Shown here piece after piece: positions 43,299 through 52,369 of a DNA stretch of 64,000 bases (position 1 is its first letter; each line of letters starts with the position of its first letter). The stretch comes from Sphingobium naphthae (lineage in GTDB: Bacteria; Pseudomonadota; Alphaproteobacteria; Sphingomonadales; Sphingomonadaceae), in contig NZ_JAJGNO010000003.1 of NCBI RefSeq assembly GCF_020782235.1, positions 1 to 64,000 on the forward strand, read 5' to 3'. A program made the position numbers and the translations under genes. Under the pieces are notes generated by a model that did not search any database, was not told where the DNA came from, and saw only the letters and a list, made by a program, of their open reading frames with translations.

Positions 43299-43338
43299 GG
43301 CGCCAGTCCCTCCCTTGGGGCTGGCGCCCTTTCTTTTT
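43299..43338 (+). terminator. Intrinsic terminator after ald
   Basis: GGCGCCAG / CTGGCGCC stem with further G-C pairs inside, followed by CTTTCTTTTT (43328-43337). Located 48 bases past the ald stop codon. Confidence 0.85.
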
Positions 43339-43498
43339 CGTCCACCGATCGCGTCCGGCCATGTTTCCGGATTGTAACAGCGCGCACGCAAAGTCGGTTG
43401 CGGGTTCTCCATCCTCGTTCGTCTAGCGGGGCAGGGGGACATGATCACATGCCCCCCATGCATCCTGGTTTCGCCGAAGAGAGGCATGGACTGACATC

Positions 43499-43591
43499 AT
43501 GGTCGACTATCCCAATTTCGCCGCCTTGATCCCGCAGGGCGATGGCCTCACCATGCGCGTGGTTCGACCCGCGCGGAAAGGGGCGCTGTGA
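43499..43591 (+). CDS. Possible 30-aa leader peptide coupled to the TauE-type gene
   Basis: An ATG at 43499 opens a 30-codon frame (MVDYPNFAALIPQGDGLTMR, then a basic tail) whose TGA overlaps the ATG of the exporter gene by one base. Such coupling is typical of translated leaders, but the ribosome site (AGAGAGG) is weakly placed and no conservation could be checked. Confidence 0.3.
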   Translation: MVDYPNFAALIPQGDGLTMRVVRPARKGAL

Positions 43592-44418
43592 TGTCCGCTG
43601 AACTCACGACCTGGCTGGTTCCGCTCGTCGCGATGCTGGCCGCTGGCCTGCTCGCCGGCTTCGCTGCGGGCATTTTCGGCATTGGCGGCGGCTTCGTCGT
43701 CGTCCCCGCGCTGCTCGTGGTGCTGCCTTTGCTGGGCGGCACCAAGGATGCGATCGCCCATGTCGCGATCGGCACGTCGGCCGCGACCATCATCGTCACC
43801 TCGATCCGGTCGCTCCTTTCCCATGCCAAGCGCGGGGCGGTGGAATTTGAAGTGCTCAGGGCCTGGGCGCCCTGGATCATCCTGGGCTGCGGCGCCGGCG
43901 TACTGCTGGCCAGTCATGTCGACGGGCGGACGCTCAAGATGATTTTCGGCGGGGGCGTCGTTCTCATGTCGCTCAACTTCCTGCTGCCCAAGGTCAGCGG
44001 CAAGGTGGTGAGCGACACCATGCCGTCCGGCATCGTCCGCGTCGGCATCGCGGGCGGCCTCGGCACCTTTTCCTCGCTGCTGGGGATCGGCGGCGGCACC
44101 ATCGCCATCATGGTGATGACGCTGTGCGGCCGGACCATTCACCGCGCCATCGCGACTGCCTCGGGCATCGGCACCCTCATCGCCATCCCCACGACGATCG
44201 GTTTCGCCATCATCGGCCTCAAGGAAACGGGCCTGCCCTGGGGATCGCTGGGCTATATCAACATTCCCGGGACGCTGGCGATCGCATCCATGTCGATGCT
44301 GACCGCGCCTCTGGGCGTCGCCGCGGCGCACAGCCTGCCTGCCGGCCCGCTCAAGAAGATTTTCGGCGTCTACCTGCTCATCATCGGTTTGCTGATGCTG
44401 CGTAACGGGCTGGCGTGA
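43591..44418 (+). CDS. TauE/SafE (TSUP) family membrane exporter
   Basis: About 275 aa, eight predicted membrane helices in two repeats; each repeat carries the family glycine-rich motif (GFAAGIFGIGGGFVVVPALL near 25-45 and FSSLLGIGGGTIAIMVMTL near 160-180). Members move sulfite, sulfonates or other small organic anions; the substrate here is not readable. ATG 43591 has GGAAAGGGG upstream; GTG 43588 is possible. Followed by an intrinsic terminator. Confidence 0.9.
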   Translation: MSAELTTWLVPLVAMLAAGLLAGFAAGIFGIGGGFVVVPALLVVLPLLGGTKDAIAHVAIGTSAATIIVTSIRSLLSHAKRGAVEFEVLRAWAPWIILGCGAGVLLASHVDGRTLKMIFGGGVVLMSLNFLLPKVSGKVVSDTMPSGIVRVGIAGGLGTFSSLLGIGGGTIAIMVMTLCGRTIHRAIATASGIGTLIAIPTTIGFAIIGLKETGLPWGSLGYINIPGTLAIASMSMLTAPLGVAAAHSLPAGPLKKIFGVYLLIIGLLMLRNGLA

Positions 44419-44441
44419 TCCCCCATCAAGCGAATGAGCAC

Positions 44442-44475
44442 AAGGCGGCTGCCCCGCGGGTTGGCCGCCTTTTTC
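44442..44475 (+). terminator. Intrinsic terminator after the TauE-type gene
   Basis: AAGGCGGC ... GCCGCCTT stem with inner GC-rich pairs and a T5 run at 44470-44474, 24 bases past the stop codon. Confidence 0.85.
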
Positions 44476-44642
44476 ATGTCGCAGGCGCGCGCGCGACCAG
44501 CCGTCCGCTCCATGATCGCCGAGAGGCTCCCGCTTCCCCGATGTCACGGGCGAAACGATGCCCGGTTCCGCTGGCTTCCTCGCCGCCTCTAACAGGCTTT
44601 GTCACTGGCGGGCTTTGCCGTTATGGCTAAGGCGGGGGAACC

Positions 44643-45353
44643 ATGGGGCAGTCCGATCAGATTTCCGTCTTGCTGGTGGAGGATGATGAAGCCGCGCGCG
44701 CCAATATCGCGGGCATCCTGGACGCAGCGGGCATGAGCGTGGAGCAGACCGGCGACGGGCCCACGGGCCTCAATCGCGCAGGCAGCGGCGCGCATGACGT
44801 CGTCATCCTCGACCGCATGCTGCCCCATCTTTCGGGCATCGACATCGTCACGCGCATGCGGCTGGCCGGCATCGGTGCGCCCGTGCTGATGCTTTCCGCG
44901 CTCGGCCGCAGCGAACATCGGGTCGAAGGGCTGGAAAGCGGCGTCGACGATTATCTCGCCAAACCCTTCGAACCGGATGAGCTGGTCGCCCGCGTGCGCG
45001 CGCTGTGGCGCCGCGCCAACCGCCGCAGCCATGAACCCGTGCTGCTGTTCGGCGATCTCGAATGCCATGTGAAGGCGCGCACCGCATTCCGCCAGGGCCG
45101 GCATCTGCCCCTGTCGCCCAAGGAATTTGAACTGTTCCGTTATCTGATGGATCATGCCGGCGAAGTGGTGACGCGCGAAATGCTGCTGCGCCATGTCTGG
45201 AAACTGAGCTTCGATCCGCAGACCAATGTGGTCGACGTCAATGTCGGCCGGCTGCGGCGCAAGCTGGAGGAGGGGTTCGACACCCCGGTACTGGAAACCG
45301 TCTGGGGCACAGGCTACCGGCTGATCGCGCGCGCCGATCCCGCCCGTGGCTAG
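44643..45353 (+). CDS. OmpR-family response regulator
   Basis: 236 aa: receiver domain with the acidic pair EDDE near residues 13-16, phospho-acceptor Asp57 in VVILDRMLPHLSGID and Lys in LAKPFEPDELVARVRAL; C-terminal winged HTH of the OmpR type (LPLSPKEFELFRYLMDHAGE, VDVNVGRLRRKLEEG, TVWGTGYRL). Overlaps the histidine kinase gene by eight bases, so the two form a two-component system. The signal is unknown. Confidence 0.95.
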   Translation: MGQSDQISVLLVEDDEAARANIAGILDAAGMSVEQTGDGPTGLNRAGSGAHDVVILDRMLPHLSGIDIVTRMRLAGIGAPVLMLSALGRSEHRVEGLESGVDDYLAKPFEPDELVARVRALWRRANRRSHEPVLLFGDLECHVKARTAFRQGRHLPLSPKEFELFRYLMDHAGEVVTREMLLRHVWKLSFDPQTNVVDVNVGRLRRKLEEGFDTPVLETVWGTGYRLIARADPARG

Positions 45354-46695
45354 GCCGGGCCTGTTCCGGTCGATTTTCGGCCGGGTGACGCTGTCCGCGC
45401 TGCTGGTCAGCCTGCTCTCGACGCTCGCTTTGTTCCTGGTGGTGCGGCAGATCGTCGAAAATGATGGCCGGGCGATGCTGGCGCGGGAGGTCGACACCGA
45501 TCTCGCCGGTCTCGCCGACATCTATGTCAGCGGTGGCAGCGACGAGCTGAAGGCGCGGATCGCCGATCGGTTCGTCGTCCATCGCCAGGATGGCGAGCGG
45601 GTCTGGTATCTCCTCGCCGATGATGCCGGCAGGCCGATCGCCGGCAATCTGCGCCGCTGGCCCGAAATCGCGCCCGAAGTGTCGGAAGCGCGCTTTGTGT
45701 CTCTGCCCGATGGCGAGCGGATGTTCGCGCGCGCGACTCGCCTTGGTCCCGGCATGCGGCTGGTCGTCGGGCGCAGCGACTATCGCGGGCAGGGGCTGCT
45801 GGCGCGGCTCGCCATGGCTTTCGCCACCGCAGGCGCGCTGATCGCCGGCCTCAGCCTCGTCGCCGGTCATTTCGCCGCGCGCCGGCTGCGCAGCCGGGTG
45901 GAGGCGGTGAACGCGACGTTCGCTGCCGTGCGCGCGGGCCATATCGAAGCGCGCGTGCCCGGCGCGGGCGACAGCGACGAACTGACCGAGCTGGCCGCCA
46001 ACACCAATGCGATGCTGGACCAGGTGGAGCGGCTGATCGAGGCGCAGCGCGCCGTGTCCGATCAGACCGCGCATGAAATCCGCACCCCGCTGATGCATCT
46101 CGACACCCGCATCCTCAAGGCGATGGAAGCGACCGGCGACGATCTGCTGCTGCGGACACTCGACCAGTCGCGCGATGAGATACGCGGCGTCGTGCGCCTG
46201 CTCGATTCGCTGCTCGACATCGCCGGCACCCAGGCGATGCGTGGGGACATGCGCGGGCTGGCGGAAATCAATCTCAGCGAGATCGCGGAAAATCTGGCGG
46301 ATCTCTACGGGGCGAGCGCGGAGGAACTAGGCATCGGCTTCCATGCCCGGATTGCGCCCGGCGTGACGCTGCGCGCGGACGCAATGCAGATGATGCGGCT
46401 CATGTCCAACCTGCTCGACAATGGCTTCAAATATGTGCCGTGCGGGGGCAGCGTGTCGCTCGAACTGTCGGACGGCCCGCATATCGTCGTGCAGGATGAC
46501 GGGCCGGGCATTCCCGCCTCGGATCGGGAGCGGGTTTTCGAACGCTATGTCCGCCTCGACGATAGCGCCGGCGGTGGTCATGGGCTTGGTCTTTCGCTTG
46601 CGTTGGCGATCGCGCAGCGGCATGGGCTCTCGCTCCATGTGGAGGATGCGGCGCCCGGCGCGCGCTTCGTCGTCCAGCCGGAGGAAGGATCATGA
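45346..46695 (+). CDS. Sensor histidine kinase
   Basis: 449 aa membrane kinase partnered with the preceding regulator. Two membrane helices (about 12-33 and 155-178) bound a periplasmic sensor region, then HAMP, a dimerisation domain with His243 in SDQTAHEIRTPLMHLDTRI, N-box LLDNGFKYVP, G1 box QDDGPGIP and G2 box GHGLGLSLALAIA. GTG start at 45346, overlapping the regulator gene. Confidence 0.94.
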   Translation: MARPGLFRSIFGRVTLSALLVSLLSTLALFLVVRQIVENDGRAMLAREVDTDLAGLADIYVSGGSDELKARIADRFVVHRQDGERVWYLLADDAGRPIAGNLRRWPEIAPEVSEARFVSLPDGERMFARATRLGPGMRLVVGRSDYRGQGLLARLAMAFATAGALIAGLSLVAGHFAARRLRSRVEAVNATFAAVRAGHIEARVPGAGDSDELTELAANTNAMLDQVERLIEAQRAVSDQTAHEIRTPLMHLDTRILKAMEATGDDLLLRTLDQSRDEIRGVVRLLDSLLDIAGTQAMRGDMRGLAEINLSEIAENLADLYGASAEELGIGFHARIAPGVTLRADAMQMMRLMSNLLDNGFKYVPCGGSVSLELSDGPHIVVQDDGPGIPASDRERVFERYVRLDDSAGGGHGLGLSLALAIAQRHGLSLHVEDAAPGARFVVQPEEGS

Positions 46696-47246
46696 TCGCC
46701 CTGCTGCTGCCCCTCTTGTTCGCTACCGCCATGCCATCGTCCGATCTGGGTCCGCGCGATCCGGTGCTGCGCGCGCTGGTCGAGGGCGAGGCGGCGCAGG
46801 CGCAGGGCGATGGCGCCACGCTGGGGGAAAAGGCGCAGCTGCTGACCGCGCTGGGCGCGACGCCAGCGCCCGGGCAACAGGATCTGGCATCGCTCTGGAC
46901 CAGCGAAGCGCAGTCCCGGGGCGCCACCGTGGCCGCCTTGCCCTATCGCGGGCGCGCGCTGGGGCCGGCCTATCGCCGCGGATCGGTCGTCCCGGGCGGC
47001 AGCGTCACGATGCGGCAGCTGTTCCTGGGCGGGCAGCGCGCGCAGATACTGGTCGCGCCGACCAATAGCGGCGATGGCCATTTGTCGATCAAAGTGCAGG
47101 GCGCGCATGGCGAGACCCTCTGCGCCAAGCCGGTCGGCGGACCGCAGGCCAATTGCGCCTGGATGCCGCTCTTCACCGAGCGCTACGACATCGTCATCGA
47201 AAATGACGGCGCCGCGCCGGCCGACTTCTATATGCTGGTCCGCTAA
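46692..47246 (+). CDS. Hypothetical exported protein downstream of the histidine kinase
   Basis: 184 aa, with a short hydrophobic N-terminus (MIALLLPLLFATAMPSSD), an Ala/Gln-rich helical part and a C-terminal beta-rich part with two cysteines (LCAKPVGGPQANCAW), which may form a disulfide in the periplasm. I do not recognise the family. The start codon overlaps the kinase stop (ATGA), so it is probably cotranscribed and could be an accessory of that two-component system. Confidence 0.75.
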   Translation: MIALLLPLLFATAMPSSDLGPRDPVLRALVEGEAAQAQGDGATLGEKAQLLTALGATPAPGQQDLASLWTSEAQSRGATVAALPYRGRALGPAYRRGSVVPGGSVTMRQLFLGGQRAQILVAPTNSGDGHLSIKVQGAHGETLCAKPVGGPQANCAWMPLFTERYDIVIENDGAAPADFYMLVR

Positions 47247-47419
47247 ACCCAAGCGACTGAATATAGGCGAAAAACTGCATTCTCCTGCGCCCGCGGCAGC
47301 ATCGGGCCGTCGACGCATCGGCTCGCCTCGTCCATTCTGCACATCTGTTAAGGCGCAAAAGCCGGGGGTCGGCGCGTTGTGCAGGGCATGGTTCAGATCA
47401 GCGAAAAGGAGAAGAACCG

Positions 47420-47800
47420 ATGACTCGTTCGAAGTTTCTCGCCGCGGCCCTGCTGGGCCTCACCCCCGCCATGATGTCGGCCAGCGCCCTGGCGCAGAGC
47501 CCCGAAGGCCCGGTCAGCTATGAAGAACAGCTGGCGCAGGTCGAGGATCAGCTCGTCTACCAGGGCCCGATCGCCGGCGTGGAAAATGACTATTGGTTCA
47601 ACTATCAGACCGACCTTGCCGAAGCGCGCAAGGAACTGACCAAGGATCTGCGCGGCTCGTCCGATGCCGAGGATAATCGCGACGCCTGGGAGGAATATCG
47701 CGCCGAACTGGCTGATGCCCGCGGCGACTATGCCAAGGAAATGGCCGAAAAGGGCTATCCGGTCGGACAGGTGCGCGTGCTCGCCGCCAATGGCCGCTGA
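47420..47800 (+). CDS. Hypothetical periplasmic protein
   Basis: 126 aa with a clear signal peptide (LLGLTPAMMSASALAQSPEG, cleavage after ALAQ) and an acidic helical mature part rich in Glu, Asp, Ala and Tyr. AAAAGGAG before the ATG is a good ribosome site. Not recognised. It stands alone between the two-component operon and the convergent phospholipase D-like gene; many sphingomonad envelope-stress genes look like this, but no function can be claimed. Confidence 0.75.
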   Translation: MTRSKFLAAALLGLTPAMMSASALAQSPEGPVSYEEQLAQVEDQLVYQGPIAGVENDYWFNYQTDLAEARKELTKDLRGSSDAEDNRDAWEEYRAELADARGDYAKEMAEKGYPVGQVRVLAANGR

Positions 47801-47832
47801 CGCTGCTTGAGGAGGAAGCGCGCGCTTCCTCC

Positions 47833-49047
47833 TCAATCCGCATCCGGATTGCGGAAATTCAGCCGGCGCGTCACCGTATAATCGAGGACGCCGACCAGCA
47901 GATAGCTGATGGCCTGCTGCACCAGGGTGAGCAGGCTTCGACTTTTCCGATACTCGGCAAAGTCGATGATCCGGCTTTCCTCTATCTCTCGCGCGATGAA
48001 GCCGCGCACATCGCGGGCAAAATCCGCATCTTCGATCCGCAGCATGACTTCCAGGTTCAGGAACAGGCTGCGCATGTCGAAATTTGCGGAACCCACAAAC
48101 ACCGCATCGTCGATCACCAGCAGCTTCATGTGCAGCTTGCACGGCTGATATTCGGCAATCTCCACCCCGCGCCGCAGCAACGGTCCGTAGAGCAGGCGCG
48201 CCGCCGCGACCGTCGCGCCATTATCCGACTTGGCCGGCAGGAGCAGGCGGGCCCCTTCGCGCTTGGCGGCGCGGGCGATGCGCTTCAGCATGCCGCGCCC
48301 CGGCGAAAAATAGGCCGCGATCATGTCCACCCGTCGCGCCCGCTCCAGATCATGCTTCACCACCTGCGCCCAGGGGCTCAGCCGCCGGGTCGGGCCGCCG
48401 ATCAGCCAGCGAAAGGGCGATGCCATGTCATGATGCAGCGCCGGATGCCATTGCCGCACCATGGCGCGCAATGTGCGGAAGCGCTGCTTGCGCGTCGATA
48501 CCCAGCGCCACAGCTGCCCGTACCAGATCGTCATCGCCTCGACCTGCGGTCCCTCGATCGACAGGCCCAGATCGCGCCAGCAATCCTCCTGCGGAATGCC
48601 GAAATAGCCGTCCTCGACGTTGAAGCCGCCGATCAGCAGGCGGGCGTCGTCGGCGATCGCCATCTTCTGGTGATTGCGGATCAGATAGCGGGTCGACCGC
48701 CGCGCCCCGAACCGCCCGAAATGCGCGCCGGCCTCGACCAGGGGGGCAAAGAAGCTGTCGGGCGCTTGGCTCGATCCGAACGCATCGACCATCAGCGTCA
48801 CGGCAACGCCCCGTGCGCGCGCCGCGATCAGCGCGTCGCGCACCAATGTCCCGCTCTCGTCGGCGGCGAAGATATAATAATAGAGTTTCAGGCTGCTGCG
48901 CGCGCCATCGATCAGGGCGATCAGCGCGTCGCGAAGCGCCATGCCCCGCGTGATGAGGCGCAGATGATTGCCCGCCAGCGCGGCATGGATATCCGGTGCG
49001 CCGCTGGCGCTTGCGCCGGGGGGCGGGACGGGCTTTGCGGTCGCCAT
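47833..49047 (-). CDS. Phospholipase D / cardiolipin synthase-like protein
   Basis: About 404 aa with two HKD motifs of the phospholipase D superfamily: NHQKMAIADDARLLIGGFN near residue 145 and HMKLLVIDDAVFVGSANFDM near 320. Domain order fits cardiolipin synthase B-type enzymes, which join phosphatidyl groups at the inner membrane, though no strong N-terminal membrane segment is seen. ATG 49047 is chosen over 49083 because GAAGAGG precedes it. Convergent with the preceding hypothetical gene. Confidence 0.88.
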   Translation of the reverse strand: MATAKPVPPPGASASGAPDIHAALAGNHLRLITRGMALRDALIALIDGARSSLKLYYYIFAADESGTLVRDALIAARARGVAVTLMVDAFGSSQAPDSFFAPLVEAGAHFGRFGARRSTRYLIRNHQKMAIADDARLLIGGFNVEDGYFGIPQEDCWRDLGLSIEGPQVEAMTIWYGQLWRWVSTRKQRFRTLRAMVRQWHPALHHDMASPFRWLIGGPTRRLSPWAQVVKHDLERARRVDMIAAYFSPGRGMLKRIARAAKREGARLLLPAKSDNGATVAAARLLYGPLLRRGVEIAEYQPCKLHMKLLVIDDAVFVGSANFDMRSLFLNLEVMLRIEDADFARDVRGFIAREIEESRIIDFAEYRKSRSLLTLVQQAISYLLVGVLDYTVTRRLNFRNPDAD

Positions 49048-49172
49048 ATCTGCTTCATGCCTCTTCCAGAGCGGTCTGGCCATGGCTTTATGGCCTTTTC
49101 ATTGACTCTCTGAGACATGGCTGCTAGGCGCGCAGTTCACGACTTCCATTCGTTGTATTCAGGAGGCCCTGT

Positions 49173-49517
49173 TTGGCCCGCGTTACCGTCGAAGATTGCG
49201 TCGACAAGGTTACCAACCGTTTTGACCTGGTCCTTCTTGCCGCCCAGCGCGCCCGTGAAATTTCGGGCGGCGCCGAGCTGACGCTCGATCGCGACCGCGA
49301 CAAGAACCCCGTCGTTGCCCTGCGTGAGATCGCCGAAGAGACGGTCCTGCCGGACGACCTGCACGATTCGCTCATTGGATCGCTGCAGAAGGTGCAGGTC
49401 GACGATGACGACACGCCTGATGAAATTGGCTCGATCGCCCAGTCGGCGGAGGCCCTGCGCCTGACCGCCGCCGCGCCGCCGCGCAACCAGAATATCGGCG
49501 GCGACTACGACGGCTGA
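49173..49517 (+). CDS. rpoZ: RNA polymerase omega subunit
   Basis: 114 aa; [20 protein letters not shown] and [11 protein letters not shown] plus [13 protein letters not shown] are diagnostic of the omega subunit, which supports assembly of RNA polymerase and ppGpp response. TTG start at 49173 with AGGAGG six bases upstream. The acidic C-terminal extension is common in alphaproteobacteria. Followed by a strong terminator. Confidence 0.95.
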   Translation: MARVTVEDCVDKVTNRFDLVLLAAQRAREISGGAELTLDRDRDKNPVVALREIAEETVLPDDLHDSLIGSLQKVQVDDDDTPDEIGSIAQSAEALRLTAAAPPRNQNIGGDYDG

Positions 49518-49543
49518 TCGCCCGAACGATTTGGAGAGGGAAT

Positions 49544-49585
49544 GAGGCCCGGCCTGCGCAAGCAGGACCGGGCCTCGACCTTTTT
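49544..49585 (+). terminator. Intrinsic terminator after rpoZ
   Basis: GAGGCCCGGCCTGC / GCAGGACCGGGCCTC stem with GCAA loop and a T5 run at 49581-49585; 27 bases past the rpoZ stop. Confidence 0.9.
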
Positions 49586-49608
49586 GCCGGACCCTCGCCT
49601 CTGACCTG

Positions 49609-50964
49609 TCAGTCCGCCACCGCGTCGCCGCTGGTCGCGAAGTCCATCTGCTTGCCCCCGTCGGCGCGATAGCGCGGCCATTGCGGCAGGCCTTCGCCAT
49701 TGGGGTCGCCGCGCTTCACGAAATTGACCAGATAGGCGCTCATCGTCTCGCCCACGCGATTGTCGCGCGGCGTCGTCGCCGCGCCATATTTGATCGCCTG
49801 CGTGTCGAAGAAGAAGGGGATGTCGGTCGCATGATAGGCATCCTTGCCGCCGACCGATTCCGCCACATAGGAAAAGCGATAGGCATAGGTCGGCATGCCG
49901 CGCCCGGCGAACAGCCGCGCCAGGTCGCGCGCGCCCGCGACCATTCGCCCGTCCGGCCCGCCAATGTCCGCGCTGGTCGCGCCGATCATCACCGGCATCG
50001 CCGGGGCGCGCCCGCTTTCATGCGCGGCGATCACGTCGACGCCGCTGCGCCCGTCGGTCACCGGGCTGAAGAAATCGTCCATCTTCGCCAGGTTGAGGTC
50101 GCCGACCACCGTGCGGGCGGGCAGGGCGCGCAGCCGCGCCGCCGCATCGGGCGCATCCGCGGCGATCCCCTCGCTTTGCCCGAACAGCACCGCCAGCCGC
50201 TCCGCATCTGCCGGCGTCGACAGCGCTCCCGGCTCGCCATCGCCCCCCGACATGATGACCGCGCGGTCGAACAGGTCGCGCGCCAAGGGCGTCGTCATCA
50301 GCGCATGGACCGATCGCCCGCCCGCGCTCTCGCCCACGATCGTCACGGCCTGCGGATCGCCGCCGAAGTTCGCGATATTGCGTTGCACCCATTGCAGCGC
50401 GGCGATCTGGTCGAGCAGCCCGTAATTGACGGCCTGGTCTTCGCCCAGCGCAGGATGGCGGAAGGTGCCGAACCGGCCGAGCCGATAGTTGAAGCTCACC
50501 ACCATCACGCCCTGCCGCGCGATCGGCGCGCCGCTATAGGTAGGCGGTGACGACCCGCCATTGACGAAGCCGCCGCCATAGATCCACAGCATCACCGGCA
50601 GCTTGCCCGTCGCACCGGCAGGTTTCCAGATGTTGAGGTACAGGCAATCCTCTGCCGGCTTCGTCCCCAGCGGGGCGGCATCGCTGGGGAAGGGCTCCTG
50701 CATGCAATCGTTGCGATAGGCGGTCGTCGCGCGCACCCCGCTCCAGCGCTGCGGCGGCCGGGGCGGCTGCCAGCGCAATGCGTCGACCGGCGGCGCGGCG
50801 AAGGGAATGCCTTTCCAGCTGATGACGCCATCCTCGGCTGCGCCGCGCACGTCGCCATATTGGGTCGTCGCCACCAGAGCCTGGGGCTCGGCTGCGCCCG
50901 CACACACCGGCATCATCATCGCCGCGCCCAGCAAGATGGCGCAAAATCCTTTGATCCGGGTCAT
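49609..50964 (-). CDS. Type B carboxylesterase
   Basis: 451 aa exported esterase of the alpha/beta-hydrolase fold. Signal peptide [20 protein letters not shown], oxyanion region [14 protein letters not shown], nucleophile Ser in [16 protein letters not shown], and a C-terminal catalytic His region. [20 protein letters not shown] is typical of the family N-terminus. The frame is open far upstream to 51978, but that part is antisense to pyrB; ATG 50964 gives the signal peptide. Hydrolyses short esters; substrate unknown. Confidence 0.92.
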   Translation of the reverse strand: MTRIKGFCAILLGAAMMMPVCAGAAEPQALVATTQYGDVRGAAEDGVISWKGIPFAAPPVDALRWQPPRPPQRWSGVRATTAYRNDCMQEPFPSDAAPLGTKPAEDCLYLNIWKPAGATGKLPVMLWIYGGGFVNGGSSPPTYSGAPIARQGVMVVSFNYRLGRFGTFRHPALGEDQAVNYGLLDQIAALQWVQRNIANFGGDPQAVTIVGESAGGRSVHALMTTPLARDLFDRAVIMSGGDGEPGALSTPADAERLAVLFGQSEGIAADAPDAAARLRALPARTVVGDLNLAKMDDFFSPVTDGRSGVDVIAAHESGRAPAMPVMIGATSADIGGPDGRMVAGARDLARLFAGRGMPTYAYRFSYVAESVGGKDAYHATDIPFFFDTQAIKYGAATTPRDNRVGETMSAYLVNFVKRGDPNGEGLPQWPRYRADGGKQMDFATSGDAVAD

Positions 50965-51090
50965 ATAGGGTCCTATCCTGCTCTCCTGGGCGCCACTATG
51001 CCCGCCCGGGACAGCGTTGCCAATGACGAAGCGCCGCACCGTCCGCAGCCTCTCTTGCCCTGTCACCGGCGCTCGCCTAAAGGGGCGCTC

Positions 51091-52086
51091 ATGCCAGACA
51101 TGCCCGCCGCGTCCGTCTCGTCCGACCTTGCCAGTCGCGCGCTGTTCCCGCACCGGCATCTGCTCTCGATCGCGGACCTCAAGCCCTGGGAAATCCGCTT
51201 CCTCTTGGATGAGGCCGAACATTGGGCGCAGGCGAACAAGGGGCAGGCGCGCAAGCATGACGGCCGGCTCGCCGGCATGACCCAGATCAACGCCTTCTTC
51301 GAAAACAGCACGCGCACGCTGCTGTCCTTCGAAATTGCCGGCAAGCGGCTGGGTGCCGACGTCGTCAACATGGCGGCTGCGACGTCCAGCGTGAAGAAGG
51401 GCGAAACGCTGATCGACACGGCGATGACGCTCAACGCCATGGCCGCCGACGTCATCGTCATTCGCCACGCCAGTTCGGGCGCGGTGGCGCTCATCGCCGA
51501 CAAGGTCGACTGCCCCGTGCTCAACGCCGGCGACGGCTGGCACCAGCATCCGACCCAGGCGCTGCTCGACGCGCTGACCATCCGCCGGCGCAAGGGCGGC
51601 TTTGAAGGGCTGGTGGTCGCGATCTGCGGCGATGTGCTGCACAGCCGCGTCGCCCGATCGAACATGCTTTGCCTGGCCGCGCTGGGGGCGCAGGTGCGCG
51701 CGGTCGCCCCGCCCACGCTGCTGCCGCCGGAGGTGGAGATGCTGGGCGCGACTCCCTATACCCGCATGGACGAAGGGCTGGACGGCGCCGACGTGGTCAT
51801 GATGCTGCGGCTTCAGAATGAACGGATGGACGGCGCCTTCATCCCGTCGCCGCGCGAATATCATGCGCTCTACGGCCTGACGCCCGAACGGCTGGCGCTG
51901 GCCAAGCCCGACGCGCTGGTCATGCATCCGGGGCCCATGAACCGGGGGGTCGAAATCACCAGCAGCGTCGCCGATCATCCCGATCGCTCGGCCATCACCG
52001 AACAGGTGGCGATGGGGGTCGCCGTGCGCATGGCATGCCTCGACGTGCTGACGCGCAACGCGCGGGGCGTGGAGGGATGGTCTTGA
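51091..52086 (+). CDS. pyrB: Aspartate carbamoyltransferase catalytic subunit
   Basis: Second step of pyrimidine synthesis, joining carbamoyl phosphate and aspartate. 331 aa: carbamoyl-phosphate loop [20 protein letters not shown] near residues 70-89, [26 protein letters not shown] and [10 protein letters not shown]. Such long forms pair with a catalytically dead dihydroorotase (PyrC'), which is the downstream gene. Its stop codon lies inside the first unit of a 36-bp tandem repeat, so the last residues are encoded by that repeat. Confidence 0.95.
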   Translation: MPDMPAASVSSDLASRALFPHRHLLSIADLKPWEIRFLLDEAEHWAQANKGQARKHDGRLAGMTQINAFFENSTRTLLSFEIAGKRLGADVVNMAAATSSVKKGETLIDTAMTLNAMAADVIVIRHASSGAVALIADKVDCPVLNAGDGWHQHPTQALLDALTIRRRKGGFEGLVVAICGDVLHSRVARSNMLCLAALGAQVRAVAPPTLLPPEVEMLGATPYTRMDEGLDGADVVMMLRLQNERMDGAFIPSPREYHALYGLTPERLALAKPDALVMHPGPMNRGVEITSSVADHPDRSAITEQVAMGVAVRMACLDVLTRNARGVEGWS

Positions 52087-52236
52087 CCATCCCGACCAAA
52101 AGGAAACGTGGGATGGTCTTGACCATCGCGACCAAAAGGGAGCGTGGGATGGTCTTGACCATCGCGACCAAAAGGGAGCGTGGGATGGTCTTGACCATCC
52201 CGACCAAAAGGGAACGCGGGATGGACTTGACCGTCT
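52074..52236. repeat. 36-bp tandem repeat between pyrB and pyrC'
   Basis: Four full copies begin at 52074, 52110, 52146 and 52182, plus a partial fifth to 52236. Each unit starts GGGATGGTCTTGACCATC, a GATGGTC / GACCATC palindrome, and continues GCGACCAAAAGGGAGCGT with a few substitutions. The 36-base period keeps reading frames open on both strands. The array begins inside the pyrB coding end. No spacer sequences, so it is not a CRISPR. RNA from it would form a row of small hairpins. Confidence 0.9.
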
Positions 52237-52250
52237 CCCCCCTCGTCACC

Positions 52251-52276
52251 GTCATCCCCGGGCAGGCGGGGATCCA
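52251..52276. repeat. Intergenic hairpin repeat (GTCATCCCCG...GCGGGGATCCA type)
   Basis: GTCATCCCCGGGCAGGCGGG followed by GATCCA forms ATCCCCG / GCGGGGAT arms. A repeat of this form is very common between genes of alpha- and gammaproteobacteria; only one copy was noticed here. Confidence 0.5.
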
Positions 52277-52369
52277 TTCCGCCCCCCGTCACCTCCGCCA
52301 TCGTCTGAAGCCTAACGCCCGCCTCCGCCGCAACGACACCCTCGGGCCTTTCCGCGAGGATCCCCACGC

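Noticed and set aside
50965..51978. Upstream extension of the carboxylesterase frame
   Set aside because: It is antisense to pyrB; the signal peptide begins at 50964.
52074..52236. CRISPR array
   Set aside because: The units are contiguous with no spacers and no cas genes lie nearby.
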